Assembly (NCBI GenBank): GCA_017407115.1
Contig: JAFQXD010000018.1
Coordinates: forward strand, 1-38,776
DNA: 38,776 bases
Reading direction: 5' to 3'
Origin: Methanobrevibacter sp.
GTDB lineage: Archaea; Methanobacteriota; Methanobacteria; Methanobacteriales; Methanobacteriaceae
Below the pieces are notes generated by a model. That model was not told the DNA's origin and ran no database searches. It saw only the letters and a list, made by a program, of their open reading frames with translations. This document shows, piece after piece, positions 8,327 to 16,705 of this stretch. Numbering within the stretch: position 1 is the stretch's first letter; every line of letters starts with the position of its first letter. Made by a program: the position numbers and the translations under genes.

Positions 8327-8410
8327 TTTCTCATTCCATTATATCTTATAAACTATAGCATACAATAATGCTATCCTTAAAAATTTTAAAAATAAATAAT
8401 AATCACATAT

Positions 8411-8509
8411 TTTGAACCTCCCCATCCTAAAGAGGATGGGGATTCTCGGGCTGTAATTCTCTTGTGAGTCTTAGGATTACCGAGCTATCCCTCTAGGTCT
8501 CAGAGTTCA
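8411..8509 (+). other. Structured palindromic element, copy 2 (ncRNA or IS right-end-like)
   Basis: Same architecture as the element at 381-483. A perfect 9-bp stem (8420-8428 with 8433-8441) has an AAAG loop. Then ATTCT, then a second hairpin closed by CTCGG (8445-8449) and CCGAG (8480-8484), with inner GTAAT/ATTAC. TGAAC at the left end can pair with GTTCA at the right end, closing the whole element. The shared words GGGCTGTA, ATTACCG and GCTATCCC sit at the same relative places as in copy 1. Confidence 0.5.
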
Positions 8510-9025
8510 TAATTAATTTATTAAATATTTTTATTTTCCATAGTTTAAAATGTTTATGGCGGCGTTCAAGGAAAAAATATATTCCATTAGTTATAAAGCA
8601 GAGGAAGATACAATTAAAAAAAAAAATGTTGCTTAAAAATTAGTAAAAAACCTATTCTACTAAACCAATACCAAAGTTAAAACAATTTTATCATCATGTT
8701 TTCAAACTGATACCTGGACGCATATTTGTATGCATTGTATTCAACACTGAAAACATTCATTATACTCAATGGTAGCTTAAAATAAATTAATAGCTAGTTT
8801 TTTTCTTTTAATTTAATTAGTTGGTTTTGACATTAACTGCTATGGTTTTGAAAATTATGCCCTATTTTAAACTGAAATAGTTATGAAAGAGTTTTGTTAA
8901 GTTAGTTTTTAATAGCTAATTCTATTTTTAATGTAAAAAATAATTCATTTTGGAATTAATCATTCGCTCTTAATCATATAATTTTCAACTATTCCCCTTT
9001 AAACATTGCATCTAAAGTTTTTGAG
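8510..9025. other. AT-rich gap without a credible gene
   Basis: This lies between structured element copy 2 and the end of the NSS transporter gene. A 27-codon minus-strand frame (8677-8760, ending FENMMIKLF) reads like protein but has stop codons directly upstream in frame and no ribosome binding site. It may be a relic of a lost gene. Confidence 0.4.
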
Positions 9026-10483
9026 CTATGTACTGCTTGAAGAGTTGATTTTAGTGAAAATAACTGAAAGAACAACCACAACAAAAGTAATGATTACATC
9101 CACAATCATTTCAAGTAAATTTGCACCATTGAACAATCCCGCAAGTCCAAATACCCAAATTCCTATTAAAAGAATTGGCAATACATATTTAATTATGAAA
9201 CCCCATTTTTTACCAACCTTAAAAGTTGAAAATTCATTTAAATAAGGAACTACCTTTTCAATTTCATAGAACCATCCGAAGATTATTGCCTGAACACAGA
9301 TTAGAATCAAAATTGCAAAATTATTCACAAATTTATCGACTATTCCAACCAGATAACTGCTGATTCCTGTTGAATAGACGACAGTGCATAGACATGCAAC
9401 AATCACCAATATTGTAACACCTTTACGGCGATCCCATCCGAATTTATCACACATTGATGAAAGTAAAGGTTCAAATAATGCAAATGAAGAGGTTAATCCA
9501 GCAAACAATATTGATATGAATAACAATGGCGCCAATATGTGGCCCATGAATCCCATTTCATTGAAAATTTGCGGAAATACAACAAATATCAATCCAGTAC
9601 CTTCACTGATTAATTCATTCATGGGTATTGAAGAAGTTAAGGACATGTATCCCAATATTGAAAACACTCCTATTGCAACAAATATCTCATATAATGAATT
9701 TGCAATTACAACCAACAACACTTCATCGACCAATTTTGAGTTTTTAGGCAAATAGCTTGCATAAGTATATACCATTGCCTGACCTATGCTTAATGAGAAT
9801 ATTATCTGTCCAAATGCCGCAATCCAAATGTTTACATCAAATATAAGTGCCCAGTTAGGTGTAAGCAGTGTTTTAACTCCAAGACCAGAACCAGGTAGTG
9901 TGAATGAATAAGCAAAAATAAATATCATTATCCCAAATAACAGGGGAATTAATATATTGGACAATTTTCCGATTCCCTCATCAACTCCACGAATAGATAC
10001 TAACCAGAAAATCCCCCATAAAACCAATGTACCGACTAATGTAGGGATAATCAATGTAGTAGAATTGGCTAAATTTGAACTTCCCCCAACATTATTCATG
10101 AAAAATGAAGCAGGGTCACTGCCCCATCCAAAATTAAAGCTGTTCAATAGATAAACTAAATCCCAACCCAATATACTCATATAATAGATTACTACAACAA
10201 AGACCAATAAAACAAGTACCCATGCAATTATTTCAAATTCAGGGCATATGTCATGCATCAGTTTTGAAAAACTCTCTTTAACACTAAATCCCAATCCATA
10301 TTCCAAAATTAAAAATGGAATTCCCATTATTACTGTTGCAATGACATATGGTATGAAAAATGATCCACCACCATTTGAATATAATACGTAGCTGAAACGC
10401 CAGATATTGCCTATTCCAATTGTCAGCCCAATCATTGCCAAAATGAATGTTAAAACTGAATTCCATTGAGAAGTTTTATTCAT
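9026..10483 (-). CDS. Neurotransmitter:sodium symporter (NSS/SNF) family transporter
   Basis: 485 aa, about 11-12 membrane helices. TM1 carries the family signature GIGNIWRF followed by NGGGSFF, which forms the sodium and substrate sites in LeuT-type transporters. TM2 (IPFLILEYGLG) is also typical. Known relatives (LeuT, MhsT, TnaT) import amino acids with Na+. The likely role is Na+-coupled amino acid uptake, with the substrate not predictable here. Length fits prokaryotic members. A GAGATG element lies seven bases before the ATG. It is monocistronic by spacing (119 bases after the upstream gene). Confidence 0.9.
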   Translation of the reverse strand: MNKTSQWNSVLTFILAMIGLTIGIGNIWRFSYVLYSNGGGSFFIPYVIATVIMGIPFLILEYGLGFSVKESFSKLMHDICPEFEIIAWVLVLLVFVVVIYYMSILGWDLVYLLNSFNFGWGSDPASFFMNNVGGSSNLANSTTLIIPTLVGTLVLWGIFWLVSIRGVDEGIGKLSNILIPLLFGIMIFIFAYSFTLPGSGLGVKTLLTPNWALIFDVNIWIAAFGQIIFSLSIGQAMVYTYASYLPKNSKLVDEVLLVVIANSLYEIFVAIGVFSILGYMSLTSSIPMNELISEGTGLIFVVFPQIFNEMGFMGHILAPLLFISILFAGLTSSFALFEPLLSSMCDKFGWDRRKGVTILVIVACLCTVVYSTGISSYLVGIVDKFVNNFAILILICVQAIIFGWFYEIEKVVPYLNEFSTFKVGKKWGFIIKYVLPILLIGIWVFGLAGLFNGANLLEMIVDVIITFVVVVLSVIFTKINSSSST

Positions 10484-10602
10484 GTTTTTTCATCTCTTCT
10501 GTTAAATTATCGATATTATCAGTTTAAAGTATTATACCTTATGATTGATATTGTATTGTTCAAGAGTTTTTGCTTTATAATGTGAATCAAAACATGTAGA
10601 TA

Positions 10603-11457
10603 TTATTTTAATCTCCTATCATTTTCATCAATTAATTTTTTCAACTCTTCCATACTCCCATTAAACTCATCTAATTTATTATTCAAAACATCAATCTTAT
10701 CTTCATAACCCTTAATTTTTTTATTAAAGTGTCTTGTTAAAATTGCAGAAGTCAATGTTGCTGTACCTATACCTGGCAAAATAACACCCATCCAAGACAG
10801 TACCAAATTATTAACTTTGCCTATATCTGAAGTTTCAGGTACTGCATAGCCATTACTTGAAAACGCATTGGAAACAATCAAAATTGAATCTAAAGGATTT
10901 TTATTTTCTATAAAAGAAGTGATTAAAAAACTAATAAAAATCACTAAAAACAATAATACGATACTTATTCCCAAACTATGGGATTCAGTATATTCCATGA
11001 ATTTATCATAATAGTATTTAATCAAATATATGAGGGCAGGAATCTGAAGGAAATTCACTAATCCTATCAGTGGATGATTAAATAACAAAAAGGTTAAAGC
11101 TCCATAAGGAAGCAGCACCAGCACCAATAATTTATGTGCAAATGTGCTTTTATCAATTGTTATTGCAATAAAAAGTGAAAGAGAAAGACTCAAAATTGCA
11201 AAATATATTGTTGCAACATTTACATAAATACAAATATACATTATATTAATAAAACATGCAGTCATTAATGCTAAATAAGCCACCTGTGTTAATGTGTGGA
11301 TTTCATCTTTTGGAAAATACTCTCTAATGTTAAAAAATCTTCTTTTAATCCTAGGAATTTCTTTAAGAAATTCTCCCATCATCATTAAAATTACAAAAAA
11401 TAATAATTCAATGAAGAATTGTGGCATAGTCAAATTCAATAAAACCAAATCCGCCAA
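10603..11457 (-). CDS. K+-channel-like membrane protein with degenerate filter and coiled-coil tail
   Basis: 284 aa with about seven hydrophobic segments. Near the C-terminus, residues 196-214 (SNAFSSNGYAVPETSDIGK) are laid out like a potassium-channel pore loop (TTVGYG..P.T..GK), followed by a last membrane helix (about 217-240) and a charged heptad-like coiled coil (245-284). The filter reads SSNGYA instead of TVGYG, so conduction or selectivity is uncertain. The start is TTG, chosen because GGTGA lies five bases upstream; the first ATG ten codons in has none. It may be a channel, a channel-derived sensor, or an unrelated protein with a chance match. Confidence 0.5.
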   Translation of the reverse strand: MADLVLLNLTMPQFFIELLFFVILMMMGEFLKEIPRIKRRFFNIREYFPKDEIHTLTQVAYLALMTACFINIMYICIYVNVATIYFAILSLSLSLFIAITIDKSTFAHKLLVLVLLPYGALTFLLFNHPLIGLVNFLQIPALIYLIKYYYDKFMEYTESHSLGISIVLLFLVIFISFLITSFIENKNPLDSILIVSNAFSSNGYAVPETSDIGKVNNLVLSWMGVILPGIGTATLTSAILTRHFNKKIKGYEDKIDVLNNKLDEFNGSMEELKKLIDENDRRLK

Positions 11458-11599
11458 TTAATTCACCTTTATTATCATGATTAATTTAAAAATGAAAGTG
11501 AGACGAATTAAATCATCCACTTAACTTTTAAAATTGCTTTAATATGTCCTTAATTATTGTTTTCTTTTATGTATTTACCATTAGATAAAAAATAAATCA

Positions 11600-13216
11600 T
11601 CATCGACTATACAAATAATTTGCAATAGCTATAACTCCTAAAATAAATGTTACCAGATAACCTAAAACTGCAATTAGAGGCATGTCAAACAACATTGGCC
11701 CTCTAGTAATTGTCATCACGATTGAGGAACTCATTAAAAGTGCAGCAATTATTACGACTAATGAAAACTTGCTCACAATACTGTCAAGACGGTCAATCTC
11801 GAATCTAAGCTTCATTTCACCATTATTTACTTTATGAATGGCATTTGTGAAAATTGGAGGCAATGATTTAAGCATATTTTTATAATAAATCAAACTGCCT
11901 TTTTTATTTCCCAATTCTTTTTTGAGGTTCATTCGCTCTTCCATTGCCTGTTTGGCTATAGGTTCGATTGAAGCCATAATATCCACATTCGGATCAAGAG
12001 TAGTTGCATCGGATTCAATCATGGAAACTCCTCTTGCCATTGAAACGAATTCATTTGGAAGAACAACACCATAATCCTGCATAAGATCCAACAGTTTGGA
12101 TAATGTTTCATTCAACCCGCCTGAACCTTGGGAAAAATATCTGAAGAATAAATCGCGAAGGTCACGTCTTAGAGTGGTGGTATCCATAGCATAATCTAAA
12201 ACACCCATGTAAATGAACTGATTTATCAAACCGTTGACATCCTGGTCTGCAATCAACATCAATAAGTCACAAAGGTCTTTTCTAAAATCATCGTCAAGCA
12301 TTCCAATTGATCCCAAATCAATATAACATAAAACATTATCATCCAAAATTATTATGTTACCTGCATGAGGGTCTGCATGGAAAAATCCATCAAGCAGGAC
12401 CTGTTTCATGAAAGAATCAATGAGATGTTTAGCTAAAAGAGGCTTATCAAATTCTTCACTTACGCTTTCAAATACCTCACTTAATTTTGTTCCATCGATA
12501 AACTCCATGGTAAGAACTTTTGATGTGGTATAATCAGAATAGGCTATTGGAATATGTATTGTTTCATCTTCAGCGAAATTCACTTCCAGCTGTTTCATGT
12601 TGACCAGTTCATTGGTAAAGTCAATTTCAATATGTATGGTATAGTCAAATTCATCTATCATTCCAGGCAAATTGTATTTTCTAAACTCATCATTATGTTT
12701 ATGGATTTGAGATACAAGGTGCTTCATGATAGCTATATCATATTCAAGCGTATCGGCAATACCTTCCTTTTGAACTTTAACAGCTACTCGCTCACCAGAT
12801 ATTAATTTCGCTTCATGAACTTGAGCAATTGATGCTGTTGCAAGACTTTCCTTTGAAAATTCAGCAAACAAATCATCTATATTTCCACCAAGTTCACTTT
12901 CAACTATTCTTTTTACATCAGAATAGCTGATTGGAGGGTTCTCATCTTGCAACTTTTCGAATTCGGTTGCAATACGCTCTCCAACCATGTCCGGTCTTGT
13001 GCTTAACAGCTGGCCCAATTTAATGAAACTGGTTCCCAGTTCCTGAAACATCAATCTTAGATTTACCGGAAGATCAGGGTCCAAAAAGATATTATATTCT
13101 TCCTCTTTTGAAGGAAGAATTTTATCTTTAATGGTTCTGTTCAGCAATTTGCCAAAACCATGTTTTCGCATTGCCGCAGTTATTTCACGTATGCGATTTT
13201 TCATTTCTTTATCCAT
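11600..13216 (-). CDS. ABC1/UbiB-family atypical kinase-like membrane protein, second paralogue
   Basis: 538 aa, clearly paralogous to the protein at 2552-4138. Motifs: KLGQ (66-69), TASIAQV (127-133), AVKVQ with K147, HADPHAGN (280-287) and, in place of DFG, DLG (300-302). Two membrane helices close the C-terminus (about 480-538). UbiB proteins have weak ATPase or kinase-like activity and act on lipid metabolism in other organisms; here the substrate is unknown. The gene begins only 22 bases after the stop of a small adhesin-like gene and appears to be the last gene of a run of three adhesin genes plus kinase. Upstream ribosome binding is weak. Confidence 0.88.
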   Translation of the reverse strand: MDKEMKNRIREITAAMRKHGFGKLLNRTIKDKILPSKEEEYNIFLDPDLPVNLRLMFQELGTSFIKLGQLLSTRPDMVGERIATEFEKLQDENPPISYSDVKRIVESELGGNIDDLFAEFSKESLATASIAQVHEAKLISGERVAVKVQKEGIADTLEYDIAIMKHLVSQIHKHNDEFRKYNLPGMIDEFDYTIHIEIDFTNELVNMKQLEVNFAEDETIHIPIAYSDYTTSKVLTMEFIDGTKLSEVFESVSEEFDKPLLAKHLIDSFMKQVLLDGFFHADPHAGNIIILDDNVLCYIDLGSIGMLDDDFRKDLCDLLMLIADQDVNGLINQFIYMGVLDYAMDTTTLRRDLRDLFFRYFSQGSGGLNETLSKLLDLMQDYGVVLPNEFVSMARGVSMIESDATTLDPNVDIMASIEPIAKQAMEERMNLKKELGNKKGSLIYYKNMLKSLPPIFTNAIHKVNNGEMKLRFEIDRLDSIVSKFSLVVIIAALLMSSSIVMTITRGPMLFDMPLIAVLGYLVTFILGVIAIANYLYSR

Positions 13217-13238
13217 TTAAATCCCAATATATTTTCAT

Positions 13239-14693
13239 TTATTTTAAGATCAATTTGGCTGATTTGCTGATAGCCTTGTAGGTATTGTCGCCTGCAAATT
13301 TGGCTGTGAAATTGTGAGTTCCTTTTTTGGTTAATTTCACATTTACAGTAGCAACACCTTTTGAATTGGTTTGTGCAGTATAGGTTTTTCCTTGAACTTT
13401 GAAAGTTATTTTTTTACCTTTAATGGCTTTGCCTTTTGCTGATTTAAATGTTGCGGTAAGTTTTTTGGTTTTAGCATTTGCCTTATATGTTTTTTTAGCA
13501 ACAGTGAGTTTAGGTGTTTGTTTGCTAACAATGACTTTAGCTACTTTAAATTGACCTACATAGGAATTATCCCCTATAAAAGTAATTGCAGCAGAATAGG
13601 TTCCGGCTTTTGCAATATTAAGCTGCACTTTAGCTTTACCGTCAGCACCTGTGATTAAATCATATACCTGATTATTCAAGGTGATGTGAACAGATTTATT
13701 GTTTAAAACATTACCGAATTGATCTTTTAAAGTAACAGTCATATATTTACCAATTTTGCCGTCAACTGCAGTGTCTACGGCTGTGGTACTTAAACCGTCA
13801 ATATCAATAATTACTTCAAGTTGCTTGTAATGAATTTTATAATCAAAGACAAAGGATGTTTCATTTGACTTGACTATTAAATCATATTTAATGTTTCCTA
13901 CTTCACCATCGATTTTGAAATCAAAAGTTTTGTTGGATTCATCCATGATGGTGGCATTGCCAAACTGGGAGGCCATGTCCTGGAAGTTGAACTGGCTCAT
14001 CATGTCCTTAATGTTAAGTTTATCAAAACTAGTCATGTTGAACATTTTCATCATTTCATCCATGCTCATTGCATTGGCATTGAAAGTGATGTTAGTTAAA
14101 AATTTTCCATCAGCGAAAACGCTCAGATTATTGCTGGTTATGTTGTTGAAATCGGAACCCATGTTAATGGATTTGACATAGTAGTCAAAAACGAATTTTT
14201 CCGGAGTAGAAACAATTCCTAAACTGTACTTAACATCATTTACATCACCGTCAATTTTAAAATCGAATGTTTTGTTTTGACCAGTGAAATTGAAATTATT
14301 GAACATTTCTCCAAAGTTTCCGAAGTTAGCCATGTTCAAGTCACTTTGATTAAGCATTTTCATAATGTCTGAAAGATCATATGTTCCATTTGCTTTGGTG
14401 AAATTGAATTTGGATACTATCTGGTCTCCGGAATAAATGGTTATTTCACTTACTTCTGAACTTGCATTTTCACTTAATTGAGCATCATCCGCAACGCTCA
14501 CAACACTTTCCCCATCATCATTTTCAGCTAAGATTTCATCATTTTGGTCTAATTGTGGTTCAACAGTTAATGCATCACTGTCATCTGCCACTTCAATCAC
14601 GTCAGAAACATTGTCTGAAGCGCTTGCGGCGCTGATGGCCAATAATGAAATAAGAACTATTGAAAAAATCAATGTTATTTTGTTAAATTTCAT
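13239..14693 (-). CDS. Secreted adhesin-like protein with duplicated NKTFDFKIDG module and two Ig-like domains
   Basis: 484 aa. Signal peptide 1-25 (ISAASA), acidic linker to about 80, then a unit present twice: a Met/Asn/Phe-rich helix-like stretch (DIMKMLNQSDL.. and DEMMKMFNMTSF..) and a beta segment starting NKTFDFKIDG. Two Ig-like domains follow (about 300-392 and 393-484), the last nearly identical to those of the next two genes. There is no membrane anchor. AGGAGAT six bases before the ATG supports the start. It lies between another adhesin (67 bases upstream, with a terminator-like hairpin between) and an ABC1/UbiB kinase gene (22 bases downstream). Confidence 0.85.
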   Translation of the reverse strand: MKFNKITLIFSIVLISLLAISAASASDNVSDVIEVADDSDALTVEPQLDQNDEILAENDDGESVVSVADDAQLSENASSEVSEITIYSGDQIVSKFNFTKANGTYDLSDIMKMLNQSDLNMANFGNFGEMFNNFNFTGQNKTFDFKIDGDVNDVKYSLGIVSTPEKFVFDYYVKSINMGSDFNNITSNNLSVFADGKFLTNITFNANAMSMDEMMKMFNMTSFDKLNIKDMMSQFNFQDMASQFGNATIMDESNKTFDFKIDGEVGNIKYDLIVKSNETSFVFDYKIHYKQLEVIIDIDGLSTTAVDTAVDGKIGKYMTVTLKDQFGNVLNNKSVHITLNNQVYDLITGADGKAKVQLNIAKAGTYSAAITFIGDNSYVGQFKVAKVIVSKQTPKLTVAKKTYKANAKTKKLTATFKSAKGKAIKGKKITFKVQGKTYTAQTNSKGVATVNVKLTKKGTHNFTAKFAGDNTYKAISKSAKLILK

Positions 14694-14711
14694 ATCTAAA
14701 TCTCCTTTAAA

Positions 14712-14747
14712 GAAAAATTAGGATGAAATTAGATTTTAATTTCATCC
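14712..14747 (-). terminator. Terminator-like hairpin between two adhesin genes
   Basis: A perfect 10-bp stem (14721-14730 with 14738-14747, loop of 7) begins 13 bases after the stop codon of the upstream adhesin. On the minus strand it is followed by TAATTTTTCTTT. It could end or attenuate transcription before the third adhesin and the kinase. Confidence 0.6.
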
Positions 14748-14760
14748 ATGTATTTGCATC

Positions 14761-16680
14761 CTATTTCAGGATTAGTTTTCCTGTTTTGCTAATTGCTTTG
14801 TATGTGTTATCTCCCGCAAATTTAGCAACGACATTGTAAGTTCCTTTTTTGGTTAATTTCACATTTACGGTTGCAACACCTTTTGAATTGGTTTTTGCAG
14901 TATATGTTTTTCCTTGAACTTTGAAAGTTATTTTTTTACCTGCAATAACTTTTCCTTTAGCAGACTTGAATGTAGCTGTGAATTTTTTGGTTTTGGCATT
15001 TGCCTTATATGTTTTTTTAGCAACGGTAAGTTTGGCAGTCTGTTTATTGACTGTGACTTTAGCTATGTCAAATGCTCCATTATAAGTATCATCACCCAAG
15101 AAAGCTACAGTACAGGTGTATGCTCCTGCTTTTGCAATATTGATTTGAAGTTTTGCAACTCCATTTTCATCTGTTTTTACAGTGTATTTCTGATTATTAA
15201 TTGAGATTTGCACGGATTTTTTGACTAAAGTATTATTTAACTCATCCTTTAGAGTAGCAGTGAAATATTTACCAATTTTTCCATCCACATTAACATTTAC
15301 TGTAGTAATTGAAATGTCTTTAGCAGCAATTGTAACATTTGCTTTAGCGAGCTGTACATCGAAATCAAAGCTTTTGTTGGTTAAACTACCGTTAATGTTG
15401 CTTTGAAGAACTAATTTGTGATTTCCGTTTACCAGATTGGTCAATGAGAGTTTAGCAGTACCGTTTTCATTAAGAGTTACATTGGACATTTGCTTGCCGT
15501 CCAAGATAACGTCAACCACAATATTTGGTATAGGTCTACTGAACTTATCCAATACGGTTATGGTAACTGTACCATTGTCCCCAAGCTTTTTAGGAGAGGT
15601 TATGTCAGCAAAATACACGACATCCTCAAGATAAGCAACTATGAGGTTGGATGTTGTATTGGCAGTGTCGTAGTTTCTGTTGGATAGGAAAGTTGTAGTA
15701 ACGTTATAATTTCCAGGAAGTAACAGGTTTTCAAAGCTCACTGACATCATACCTTCCATCATATTGCCTGAACCGGTTCCGTTTCCGCTGAACATTTCTT
15801 CCCAGTTCATACCGTTACCTGAACCGCTTCCATTGAACATCTCTGTCCAGTTCATGTTGCCTATTTGAGACCAGTTAAAACCACTGCCTGAACCGGTTCC
15901 GTTTCCGCCAAACATACTTGCCCAGTCAATGCCTCCTGAGTCGCCTCCCATCATAGCACCCATCATTTCTTCCATACCCATGGAACTGATGATACCTATT
16001 ATGTCAGTGAAATCAAAAAAGGCACTGGCGCTTCCGTCAACAACTTTAACTCTTTTGCTTAAACTATCTGATTGCCAGACTATGGTCACAATGGCATCAC
16101 CAGATATTCCTTTACCATTTTTGTCAGTTACATTAATCGGAACTGTAACGTTTTCATATGCATTTACAATTACATCCTGAGCTTCTACAATAGGAATGGC
16201 TTTTGCAATGCTGAAAACAGCTTCTTTAGTTAAGATTTTATTTGTTCCATTGATTAATGTAGTTTGAACATAATGTGTTCCTACATCCAAGTAAGATAAA
16301 TTAAAACTACCTCCGGATACTCCAGTAATAGGGTTTATAGGTGCCCTAGAGATATATTTTCCATCAATTTCTATTTCAACACCAACGCCGCTTTCAGTGA
16401 AATTAATTGTTTTTGTATTGTCAGCAACAATGGCATTTATAACTATTCTTTCACCATATGTTATATTCTCAACAGTTAAATCCAACTCTACTTCAGAAGC
16501 ATTACCTTCAGATAATACTTCGTTCACATTTTGATTTTCATCAATAATCGCTATTTCATCATCAGCAGACACTTCCATAACATCTGTCATATTGTCAGCA
16601 TCAGAAGCAGTTACAGCACCAATAGCAAATAATGAAATAAGGACCATGAAAATAATTGGTAAAGCTTTATTAAATTTCAA
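14761..16680 (-). CDS. Secreted adhesin-like protein with Met/Trp/Gly-rich insert in an Ig-like domain
   Basis: 639 aa. Signal peptide ends near VTASDA (about 25). Ig-like domains lie at about 70-160 and 160-345, the second split by a low-complexity insert (about 230-310) rich in Met, Gly, Asn and Trp with repeats like NWTEMFNGSGSG. Three more Ig-like domains follow (about 350-450, 455-545, 548-639). The start is TTG: GGAGGA lies six bases upstream and the next in-frame Met falls inside the signal peptide. It is 25 bases downstream of a paralogue sharing the whole domain order. Extracellular, ligand unknown, no recognisable anchor. Confidence 0.85.
   Translation of the reverse strand: MKFNKALPIIFMVLISLFAIGAVTASDADNMTDVMEVSADDEIAIIDENQNVNEVLSEGNASEVELDLTVENITYGERIVINAIVADNTKTINFTESGVGVEIEIDGKYISRAPINPITGVSGGSFNLSYLDVGTHYVQTTLINGTNKILTKEAVFSIAKAIPIVEAQDVIVNAYENVTVPINVTDKNGKGISGDAIVTIVWQSDSLSKRVKVVDGSASAFFDFTDIIGIISSMGMEEMMGAMMGGDSGGIDWASMFGGNGTGSGSGFNWSQIGNMNWTEMFNGSGSGNGMNWEEMFSGNGTGSGNMMEGMMSVSFENLLLPGNYNVTTTFLSNRNYDTANTTSNLIVAYLEDVVYFADITSPKKLGDNGTVTITVLDKFSRPIPNIVVDVILDGKQMSNVTLNENGTAKLSLTNLVNGNHKLVLQSNINGSLTNKSFDFDVQLAKANVTIAAKDISITTVNVNVDGKIGKYFTATLKDELNNTLVKKSVQISINNQKYTVKTDENGVAKLQINIAKAGAYTCTVAFLGDDTYNGAFDIAKVTVNKQTAKLTVAKKTYKANAKTKKFTATFKSAKGKVIAGKKITFKVQGKTYTAKTNSKGVATVNVKLTKKGTYNVVAKFAGDNTYKAISKTGKLILK
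15765..15930 (-). repeat. Coding repeat in the Met/Trp/Gly-rich insert
   Basis: A 24-base word occurs identically at 15765 and 15885, and diverged versions lie between. Units encode about 18-20 residues of the form [N/D]WxxMFxGxGTGSG. Probably unstable in length. Confidence 0.65.
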
Positions 16681-16705
16681 TTTAAATCCTCCTTAAACAA
16701 ATTAA

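Noticed and set aside
8677..8760. 27-codon minus-strand frame ending FENMMIKLF
   Set aside because: Protein-like composition, but stop codons directly upstream in frame, no ribosome binding site and no family match.
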